DNA of 27,040 nt, from the NCBI GenBank assembly GCA_002352145.1, contig DEHX01000124.1, positions 1 through 27,040 of the forward strand, in the 5' to 3' direction. Positions 21,278 to 27,040 of the stretch are shown piece by piece (position 1 is the stretch's first letter; each line of letters starts with the position of its first letter). A program made the position numbers and the translations under genes. Below the pieces are notes generated by a model. The model was not told where the DNA came from and searched no databases. It saw only the letters and a program-made list of their open reading frames with translations. The stretch comes from Chitinophagaceae bacterium UBA2789 (GTDB taxonomy: Bacteria > Bacteroidota > Bacteroidia > Chitinophagales > Chitinophagaceae).

Positions 21278-24117
21278 AATGTTCTCTTTACTTCTTCTAC
21301 TTCGTAGGCTTCGACTACATCACCAACTTTTATGTCGCTATAGTTCTTGATGGTCAATCCACATTCCATACCAGACTGTACTTCTTTCGCATCATCCTTA
21401 AATCGTTTGAGAGAAGCTAATTCAGCAGTAGCTCCTTCACCTGTAGGATAAATTACAATACCATCACGGATCAGGCGGATCTTGGAATCTCTCTTGATTT
21501 TTCCATCCAGTACATAACATCCGGCTACAGTGGCCTTATCAAATTTGAATACTTCTCTAATTTCCACGTTGGCAACAATCTTCTCCTGTACTTTCGGCTC
21601 CAGCATACCTTCCATCGCACTTTTCACTTCTTCGATAGCATTGTAAATGATCGAATACATCTTGATCTCAATACCTGCATTCTCGGCAAGTCTTGAGGCC
21701 TGCAGCGAAGGACGAACGTTGAACGCTATTACAATGGCATCAGATGCTTCAGCCAATACAATATCACTTTCATTGATCTGTCCAACCCCTTTATGAATTA
21801 CACTTACCAATATTTCCTGGGTAGAAAGTTTTTGCAGAGAGTCGCTCAAAGCCTCTACCGATCCGTCCACATCACCTTTGATAATAACTTTCAACTCTTT
21901 GAAGCTGCCTAATGCTAAACGACGGCCGATTTCATCCAGTGTAATATGCTTCTTGGTACGGATACCCTGCTCTCTTAAAATCTGGGCACGGCGGTAGGCT
22001 ATTTCTTTGGCTTCAGCTTCATCTTCGTAAACCTTGAACTTTTCACCGGCCTGTGGAGCTCCGTTCAGTCCCAATATTACTGCCGGTGCAGAAGGACCGG
22101 CTTCATCTTCTTTTTTATTACGTTCATTGAACATGGCTTTCACTCTTCCGAAGTACTGACCACTGACAATCAAATCACCCTGGCGCAATGTTCCGTTTTC
22201 TACAAGCAGTGTGGCCACATAACCACGACCTTTATCCAGTGAAGCTTCAATGATAGTTCCGGTAGCTTCACGGTCGGGGTTTGCTTTCAGATCAAGCAGT
22301 TCCGCTTCTAGCAATATTTTCTCCAGCAACTTATCAACGTTCAATCCTTTTTTAGCAGATATTTCCTGGCTTTGATACTTACCGCCCCATTCTTCTACCA
22401 GCAAGTTCATTTGTGACAGCTGCTCATAAATCTTCTGAGAGTTCGCCCCGTCTTTATCGATTTTGTTTATAGCGAATATCATTGGTACACCGGCAGCCTG
22501 TGCATGGCTGATAGCCTCCCTCGTTTGAGGCATCACAGCATCATCAGCCGCAATAACGATAACAGCTATATCTGTAACCTTAGCACCCCTTGCCCTCATG
22601 GCCGTAAAGGCTTCGTGACCGGGGGTATCGAGGAAAGTTATTTCTTTTCCATTTGCCAATTCAACCTGGTAGGCGCCAATATGCTGTGTAATACCACCTG
22701 CCTCACCGGCTACTACATTGGCATTACGGATGTAGTCAAGTAATGAAGTTTTACCATGGTCAACGTGGCCCATGATAGTTACAATCGGAGAACGGAACTT
22801 AAGATTTTCTTCATCATCCTCTTCTATCTCCTCTTCCATCTCCATTTGCTTCTCCATGTCAATAAACTCCACATCAAAACCAAACTCACTTGCCACCAGT
22901 TCAATTACTTCGGCATCCAATCGCTGGTTAATTGAAACCATTATACCCAAACTCATACACTTGCTGATCACTTCAGCAAAGCTTACATCCATCAGGTTAG
23001 CCAATTCACTTACACTGATGAATTCGGTTACCTGCAGCTTGTTGTCTTCTGCTGCGTCACCAGCTTCTGCCAGTTCCTGTCTTTTTTCACGGCGCAATTT
23101 GGCCTTCAGGCTCTTACCTTTTCCGCCCCCGCCGGCCAGTTTGGCCTGCGTTTCCCTGATCTTTTCCTGTATCTCTTTTTCATCAATGAGTTTTTCTTCC
23201 CTGCGACCTCTGTTGTCACGGCGGTTGCCCCCTGCGCCAGTCCGTCCTCTATTATCTCTGTTGAATCCGCCGCCACCGCCAGGTTTCTTATCAGCATCTT
23301 TGTTTATAAAAATCTCTCTATGTGTATCTTTTTTCTCAATAGGAATACGTTTCCTCTTTTTCTTTTCATCCTTTACGGGGCGGGTATCACTATCTACAGG
23401 CAATTCAATTTTACCCAGGATCTTTGGACCAGTCAGTTTTTCTACTTCAATATTCTCAATTACGGGAGGCTGCTCTTCTTCCGTTACTGCGGGGGTAACT
23501 TCTTCTTTAACCGGCGCAACTTCTTCAACTACTTCTTCCTTTTTGGTCTTCTTTGATTTTGCTTTGGGCGTCTCTTCTGCTTCCGGTTTTGCCTCCTCTA
23601 CCTTTTTCGCTTTTACAATTTTCTTAGGCCTGGTTGAAGAATCGATTGCAGAAAGATCAATTTTCTTTACAATCTTGGGACCTTCAATTTCCGGGGCTTC
23701 CAGTTTTATTACCTCTTCTTCTTTGGGTTGCTCTTCTTTTGGAGTTTTTACTTTTGCCGGCTTCTCTTCCTCAGCAGCAACTTTGGGCTCTTCGATTGCT
23801 GGTGCTGGCACTTCTTTTTTTGCTTTTGCAGGCGCCTTCTCTTCCTTTTTGAAAAGGATTTCCTCTTCTTCTTTCTTCTTTTTGGCTTCAGAAACAGCGC
23901 CTTTAGGCAGATCCACCTGGTCGCTTTTCATTTTTGCTGCCTTATCACTCTGGAATTCCTGCTGCAAAGCCCGGTACATGTCCTCAGATAGTTTCGAAGT
24001 GGGCTTCAATTCATCTTTAGGAAATCCTTTCCCTATCAGGAAATCAATAATGGTATCCTGTCCAACGTTGAACTCTTTAGCTGCCGCTAATAATCTCGGA
24101 AGTTTTAATTCTGCCAT
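21274..24117 (-). CDS. infB: Translation initiation factor IF-2
   Basis: IF-2 is the GTPase that brings initiator tRNA to the ribosome. The 947-residue protein begins with an IF2_N module (MAELKLPRLLAAAKEF, about 1-50). A long low-complexity Lys/Glu/Pro linker follows, with a Gly/Arg-rich patch (about 280-306). A second IF2_N module lies at about 365-416. The G domain has G1 GHVDHGKT (450-457), GGIT (474-477), DTPG (497-500) and NKID (551-554), followed by domains II to IV. Inside the linker, GPKIVKKIDLSAIDSSTRPK (from residue 146) recurs as GPKILGKIELPVDSDTRPVK (from residue 230), an internal duplication. infB lies downstream of nusA, as in most bacteria; the two are separated by 88 bp containing a palindromic repeat. 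Confidence 0.97.
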   Translation of the reverse strand: MAELKLPRLLAAAKEFNVGQDTIIDFLIGKGFPKDELKPTSKLSEDMYRALQQEFQSDKAAKMKSDQVDLPKGAVSEAKKKKEEEEILFKKEEKAPAKAKKEVPAPAIEEPKVAAEEEKPAKVKTPKEEQPKEEEVIKLEAPEIEGPKIVKKIDLSAIDSSTRPKKIVKAKKVEEAKPEAEETPKAKSKKTKKEEVVEEVAPVKEEVTPAVTEEEQPPVIENIEVEKLTGPKILGKIELPVDSDTRPVKDEKKKRKRIPIEKKDTHREIFINKDADKKPGGGGGFNRDNRGRTGAGGNRRDNRGRREEKLIDEKEIQEKIRETQAKLAGGGGKGKSLKAKLRREKRQELAEAGDAAEDNKLQVTEFISVSELANLMDVSFAEVISKCMSLGIMVSINQRLDAEVIELVASEFGFDVEFIDMEKQMEMEEEIEEDDEENLKFRSPIVTIMGHVDHGKTSLLDYIRNANVVAGEAGGITQHIGAYQVELANGKEITFLDTPGHEAFTAMRARGAKVTDIAVIVIAADDAVMPQTREAISHAQAAGVPMIFAINKIDKDGANSQKIYEQLSQMNLLVEEWGGKYQSQEISAKKGLNVDKLLEKILLEAELLDLKANPDREATGTIIEASLDKGRGYVATLLVENGTLRQGDLIVSGQYFGRVKAMFNERNKKEDEAGPSAPAVILGLNGAPQAGEKFKVYEDEAEAKEIAYRRAQILREQGIRTKKHITLDEIGRRLALGSFKELKVIIKGDVDGSVEALSDSLQKLSTQEILVSVIHKGVGQINESDIVLAEASDAIVIAFNVRPSLQASRLAENAGIEIKMYSIIYNAIEEVKSAMEGMLEPKVQEKIVANVEIREVFKFDKATVAGCYVLDGKIKRDSKIRLIRDGIVIYPTGEGATAELASLKRFKDDAKEVQSGMECGLTIKNYSDIKVGDVVEAYEVEEVKRTL

Positions 24118-24131
24118 TCAAAAGTTTTAAA

Positions 24132-24201
24132 GTCAATAGTGAATGGTCAATAGTGAATAGGAAAAGTCATGTTGAATGACTATTCACTATTCAGCATTCA
24201 C
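24132..24201. repeat. Palindromic heptad-repeat element between nusA and infB
   Basis: On the plus strand GTCAATA, GTGAATG, GTCAATA and GTGAATA follow each other (24132-24159). Further on, TATTCAC, TATTCAG and CATTCAC (24181-24201) are the same kind of unit in reverse. AATAGTGAATAG (24149-24160) pairs perfectly with CTATTCACTATT (24180-24191), and GTCAT/ATGAC (24166-24180) forms an inner stem. The element fills nearly the whole nusA-infB gap and would fold in the mRNA. Confidence 0.75.
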
Positions 24202-24205
24202 CTTA

Positions 24206-25453
24206 TTATTCTTTTTCAAATTCTTCTTTCAATACTTTTCTGACCTCAGCAATTGTTTCTTTTTCAAGGTCAGTTCTTCTTTCCAGTTCTTCAGCTGTCA
24301 GATCCAGCACACTGCGGGCTGTATCACAACCTACCCGCTTCAATTCATCAATAACCCATGTTTCTATTTCATCGCTGAATTCATCCAGGTCAATATCAAA
24401 TCCTTCTTCTTCACCTTCGTTATCACGGTAAACATCGAGTTCATAACCGGTCAGTTCTGAAGCAAGTTTAATATTTACACCACGTCTGCCAATCGCCAAC
24501 GAAACCTGGTCAGGCTTCAGGTACACATTGGCATGTTTGTTTTCATTATCCAGCTCCATGCTGGTGATACGGGCAGGAGTTAATGAACGCTGTATCAGCA
24601 ACTGAATATTACTGGTCCAGTTGATCACATCAATATTCTCGTTCTTCAATTCTCTTACGATGCCGTGAATACGGCTTCCCTTCATACCCACACAGGCGCC
24701 TACGGGGTCAATGCGGTCATCGTAAGATTCTACGGCTACCTTAGCCCTTTCTCCCGGATCTCTTACAATCTTTTTGATAACAATCAGGCCATCAAATATT
24801 TCCGGCACTTCAATTTCGAGCAATTTAGCAAGAAAATCAGGGGAAGTACGGGAAAGTATAATCACCGGATTATTATTTTTCATGTCTACCTTTTTCACCA
24901 CGGCCCTGATAGATTCGCCCTTCTTGAAATAATCCTGCGGGATCTGCTCACTCTTGGGCAATATCAATTCATTTCCTTCTTCATCGAGCAGTAATATTTC
25001 TTTCTTCCAAACCTGGTACACTTCTGCGCTAATGATCTCACCGATCCTGTCGCCATATTTCTTGGCCAGTACATTTTTCTTCAGATCGCTGATACGGCTG
25101 GCCAGGGTTTGCTTGGCAGCCAGGATAGCCCTGCGGCCAAAGTCAAGCAGGTCAATTTCTTCATATAATTCCTCACCTACTTCAAAATCAGGCTCGATCT
25201 TCACCGCATCTGCGTAGGCAATTTGTGCCAGCGGGTCTTCTACCTGTCCATCTTCCACAATCATCCGGCGGCGGATGATCTCCAGGTCACCTTTTTCAGC
25301 ATTTACGATCACATCAAAATTGTCATCGCTGCCATATTTTTTACGAAGCAGTGTTTTGAAAACGTCTTCCACCACTTTCATCATGGTAGGACGGTCAATA
25401 TTTTCGGCTTCTTTAAAGTCCTGGAACGCCTCAATCAGGTTGATACTTGCCAT
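24206..25453 (-). CDS. nusA: Transcription termination/antitermination factor NusA
   Basis: NusA binds RNA polymerase and nascent RNA to control pausing, termination and antitermination. The 415-residue protein has an N-terminal polymerase-binding domain (about 1-128, MASINLIEAFQDFKEAENID), an S1 domain (about 135-200), KH1 with VGACVGMKGSRIHGI (about 251-265) and KH2 with SLAIGRRGVNIKLA (about 318-331). An acidic tail with about 60 residues, ending KVLKEEFEKE, replaces the two repeats found at the C-terminus of E. coli NusA. That shorter form is usual outside Proteobacteria. It lies between rimP (63 bp upstream) and infB (88 bp downstream) with no clear promoter of its own, so the three are probably one operon. 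Confidence 0.96.
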   Translation of the reverse strand: MASINLIEAFQDFKEAENIDRPTMMKVVEDVFKTLLRKKYGSDDNFDVIVNAEKGDLEIIRRRMIVEDGQVEDPLAQIAYADAVKIEPDFEVGEELYEEIDLLDFGRRAILAAKQTLASRISDLKKNVLAKKYGDRIGEIISAEVYQVWKKEILLLDEEGNELILPKSEQIPQDYFKKGESIRAVVKKVDMKNNNPVIILSRTSPDFLAKLLEIEVPEIFDGLIVIKKIVRDPGERAKVAVESYDDRIDPVGACVGMKGSRIHGIVRELKNENIDVINWTSNIQLLIQRSLTPARITSMELDNENKHANVYLKPDQVSLAIGRRGVNIKLASELTGYELDVYRDNEGEEEGFDIDLDEFSDEIETWVIDELKRVGCDTARSVLDLTAEELERRTDLEKETIAEVRKVLKEEFEKE

Positions 25454-25468
25454 AGCAAAACAATTTTC

Positions 25469-25496
25469 GATTTTTGACTGCAGATTTCAGATTTAT
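25469..25496. repeat. Heptad repeat GAyTknn x4 between rimP and nusA
   Basis: GATTTTT, GACTGCA, GATTTCA and GATTTAT are consecutive 7-bp units in the 63-bp rimP-nusA gap. The second unit is diverged. A small inverted repeat, GTTTG-CAA-CAAAC (25498-25510), follows directly. Confidence 0.5.
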
Positions 25497-25516
25497 TGTT
25501 TGCAACAAACCCGCAA

Positions 25517-25987
25517 TCAGAATTTGATTAGAATTTTAGTTGATTTTATATGCTCAAAAGGAATGGTATGTGTAACCACTTCCTGTTTTTTGCCCTTGCC
25601 CCTGGTTTCCTCCAGTACTACCTCGTTTTCACCAACACCCACCAGCTTTCCGTCCCTTCTTTGTCCTTCCTTATCTATTACTTCCGCAAAACGGCCAATA
25701 TTTTTTTGATACTGGCGATACATTTTTAGCGGTTCGTCAAGGCCGGGTGAAGACACTTCCAGTGAGAAATCACCATCAGGATACATTCCCTCCTCTTCGA
25801 TCCGTTTGTATAGTTTTCGGTTATAATTCACCAGTTTTTCAATGCTAACACCTTGATCACCATCAATATAAACCTTTATATTGTTGGTAGGCTTGATTTT
25901 TACCTCTACCAAAAAAAGCTCCGGTTCTGTACTGATCAGGTTCGTGATCTTTTGTTCAATTGCCGTTATTTGTGGGTCTGTACTCAT
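25517..25987 (-). CDS. rimP: Ribosome maturation factor RimP
   Basis: RimP helps assemble the 30S ribosomal subunit. The 156-residue product starts MSTDPQITAIEQKITNLIST. Family hallmarks are LFLVEVKIKPTNNIKVYID, DGDQGVSIEKLVNYNRKLYK and DFSLEVSSPGLDEPL, the last being the most conserved RimP motif. The C-terminal SH3-like domain contains RDGKLVGVGENEVVLEE and ends in KSTKILIKF. The start at 25987 is selected over a longer frame reaching 26146, because that extension covers the promoter (26044-26074) and a leader hairpin. The gene heads the rimP-nusA-infB cluster. Confidence 0.95.
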   Translation of the reverse strand: MSTDPQITAIEQKITNLISTEPELFLVEVKIKPTNNIKVYIDGDQGVSIEKLVNYNRKLYKRIEEEGMYPDGDFSLEVSSPGLDEPLKMYRQYQKNIGRFAEVIDKEGQRRDGKLVGVGENEVVLEETRGKGKKQEVVTHTIPFEHIKSTKILIKF

Positions 25988-25999
25988 GTTATATAAAAG

Positions 26000-26027
26000 A
26001 AGAAGGGAACGGCCTCGTTCCCTTCTT
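26000..26027 (-). promoter_or_regulatory. Strong hairpin in the rimP leader, possible attenuator
   Basis: AGAAGGGAAC (26001-26010) and GTTCCCTTCT (26017-26026) form a perfect 10-bp stem, 11 bp with the flanking A-T pair, around GGCCTC. On the minus strand it is followed by TTCTTTTATAT, then the rimP ATG 13 bp past the stem. It lies fully inside the predicted 5' leader. Confidence 0.6.
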
Positions 26028-26043
26028 TCGTCTATTTCCGCTG

Positions 26044-26074
26044 CAAATGTAAGGCATGGCGTTATTCCAGCCAA
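26044..26074 (-). promoter_or_regulatory. Complete Bacteroidota promoter for rimP-nusA-infB
   Basis: On the minus strand TTG (26074-26072), a 20-bp spacer and TACATTTG (26051-26044) match the -33/-7 consensus. Its -7 box ends 56 bp before the rimP ATG, against 8 to 24 bp for most other promoters here. It lies between the divergent rimP and DUF4834 genes. Confidence 0.65.
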
Positions 26075-26095
26075 ATTCCTGTTGCAAAAAACCGC

Positions 26096-26398
26096 ATGGT
26101 TAATAAATCGGTAAAGCATTACCTGCAGGTTAAGCATCAACCTCACCGTTATTATCTTTACACCGTGAAGTACGTTTTATTAGCCCTCCTGTTGTATATC
26201 GCTTACCAGTTCATTTTTAAATTGGTGGTTCCTGTGTACAAAACTACCAAACAGGTAAAGCAAAAATTCCGTGAAATGCACTCTCAGATGGAAGAACAGC
26301 AAAAACAGCAACAAGGCTATTCACCGGGTTATGCTGAACCTAAAACAGGAAAAAAAGAAAATATCGGGGATTACATCGACTTTGAAGAGGTGAAATAA
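26096..26398 (+). CDS. DUF4834-like small membrane protein
   Basis: The 100-residue protein starts MVNKSVKHYLQVKHQPHRYY. One hydrophobic helix (about 24-48, YVLLALLLYIAYQFIFKLVV) is followed by a basic then Gln-rich helix, KQKFREMHSQMEEQQKQQQG. The protein ends with IGDYIDFEEVK, which matches the conserved C-terminus of DUF4834 as I recall it. The family is confined mainly to Bacteroidota and has no known function. It diverges from rimP, and its promoter would overlap the rimP promoter region; no clear TAnnTTTG was found on this strand. It converges on the glycosidase gene, with both TAA stops forming part of a short palindrome (26392-26409). Confidence 0.8.
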   Translation: MVNKSVKHYLQVKHQPHRYYLYTVKYVLLALLLYIAYQFIFKLVVPVYKTTKQVKQKFREMHSQMEEQQKQQQGYSPGYAEPKTGKKENIGDYIDFEEVK

Positions 26399-26402
26399 GT
26401 TT

Positions 26403-27040
26403 TTATTTCTTTAGTTCAAAGGTCGTTTCTTTCACATCATTGCTGCTGCCTCCAATGTAAAGCTTGAATTCGCCCGGCTCATAAATGAATTGAAGACGGT
26501 CATTATAAAAACGAAGGTCATCAGCTGTCAGCATGAAACGAACTTCTTTTGCTTCTCCTTTTTTCAGAGAAACTTTTTGAAATCCCTTTAATTCTTTCAC
26601 AGGCCGTACTACGGAAGCAGCAACATCTCTTATATATAGCTGAACCACTTCCTCTCCGTCATAATTCCCGGTATTCGTTAAGGTTATTATGACTTCAATT
26701 TTATCATTGGCCCGGTATTGATTCTTTGTTAAGCGTATATCGCTGTACTGAAACTGTGTATAGCTTAATCCATACCCAAATGGATATTTTGGATAAATAG
26801 ATTCATCTACATAAGCTGAACGATAAAACCTGTCGCTGTCATTCTTAGCCGGACGACCTGTAGTATAATAGTTATAGTAAATGGGAATCTGCCCTTCACT
26901 TCTGGGAAGCGTCATGGGAAGTTTGGCTGAAGGATTATAATCGCCAAACAAAACATCTGCAATAGCATTACCAGCTTCCGTTCCCAACCACCAGTTGTAC
27001 AGGATCGCCGGTACATTGTCTGCCGTCCAGTTAAATACCA
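26403..27040 (-). CDS. Glycoside hydrolase family 3 (beta-glucosidase-like), C-terminal part
   Basis: Only the last 211 residues are visible and the frame continues past the window edge. The segment begins VFNWTADNVPAILYNWWLGT and contains the GH3 C-domain signature EAGNAIADVLFGDYNPSAKL, followed by PMTLPRSEGQIPIYYN. PKYPFGYGLSYTQFQYSD leads into a fibronectin type III-like domain (VIITLTNTGNYDGEEVVQLY, then PVKELKGFQKVSLKKGEAKE), ending KETTFELKK. These features match BglX-type periplasmic beta-glucosidases, which remove terminal sugars from beta-linked oligosaccharides. The catalytic nucleophile domain lies outside the window, so activity cannot be judged. The Met-less apparent start within the frame (TTG at 26987) is not the real start. 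Confidence 0.9.
   Translation of the reverse strand, partial: VFNWTADNVPAILYNWWLGTEAGNAIADVLFGDYNPSAKLPMTLPRSEGQIPIYYNYYTTGRPAKNDSDRFYRSAYVDESIYPKYPFGYGLSYTQFQYSDIRLTKNQYRANDKIEVIITLTNTGNYDGEEVVQLYIRDVAASVVRPVKELKGFQKVSLKKGEAKEVRFMLTADDLRFYNDRLQFIYEPGEFKLYIGGSSNDVKETTFELKK

Noticed and set aside
22772..24130. 452-codon open frame on the plus strand
   Set aside because: It is antisense to infB, and its Ser/Phe-rich, repetitive product is the mirror of the Lys/Glu-rich IF-2 linker. It has no recognisable domain or promoter.
25988..26146. 53-codon N-terminal extension of rimP
   Set aside because: It includes the promoter and leader hairpin, and RimP proteins normally start near the chosen ATG at 25987.
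1..27040. CRISPR array, prophage, insertion sequence or toxin-antitoxin module
   Set aside because: No regularly spaced long repeats, transposase, integrase, phage structural genes or typical toxin-antitoxin pair were seen on either strand; base composition looks even by eye.

Overview
The window looks like a chromosomal segment of a Bacteroidota bacterium, most likely from the Chitinophagaceae or a close relative. Four things point there. Most gene starts are preceded by the Bacteroidota sigma factor -7 element TAnnTTTG, in two cases with an upstream TTG at 19-20 bp. Obvious Shine-Dalgarno sequences are rare. DUF4834 and DUF1569/DinB-like proteins are present, and adenylate kinase has a short lid. 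Protein sequences are also Bacteroidota-like in style: a Lys/Glu-rich IF-2 N-terminus, small lipoproteins and a GH3 beta-glucosidase. No rRNA, tRNA, transposase, integrase, phage gene or CRISPR array was seen. This is a housekeeping and metabolic region, not an island.

Layout, left to right. (1) 1-2477, minus strand: a truncated enoyl-CoA hydratase and the bifunctional ring-opening enzyme PaaZ, both fitting aerobic phenylacetyl-CoA catabolism. (2) 2599-3486, plus: two small exported helical proteins, one a lipoprotein, closed by a terminator. (3) 3568-4718, minus: a DUF1569/DinB-like protein and adenylate kinase, each its own unit, with a strong terminator between them. (4) 4892-10872, plus: secreted MsrB, an M16 zinc peptidase translationally coupled to an SRPBCC/GyrI-like membrane-anchored protein, a membrane protein with two similar beta-rich segments, and a Tyr-rich exported protein. 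(5) 10991-12247, plus: a class I/II aminotransferase, converging on a pair of very small minus-strand genes (12259-12675) that includes a 48-residue lipoprotein missed by ordinary ORF cut-offs. (6) 12720-15370, plus: a MurG-like glycosyltransferase, an EamA transporter and a lipoprotein. (7) 15371-19630, minus: SixA-like phosphatase, PurF and a three-PAS histidine kinase. (8) 19796-25987, minus: SurA, then the conserved rimP-nusA-infB translation/transcription cluster. (9) 26096-27040: a DUF4834 protein converging on the 3' part of a GH3 beta-glucosidase.

No complete new system is evident. The least explained signals are non-coding. Short runs of 7-bp repeat units, each with a different core, lie at all three downstream junctions of the rimP-nusA-infB cluster (one folds into a long palindrome between nusA and infB), and a fourth heptad run lies inside paaZ. 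A strong hairpin sits in an unusually long rimP leader. A 17-bp near-perfect palindrome overlaps the promoter of the enoyl-CoA hydratase gene, with a half-site upstream of paaZ. All starts were chosen from promoter positions, signal peptides and family alignment recalled from memory. No database search was possible.
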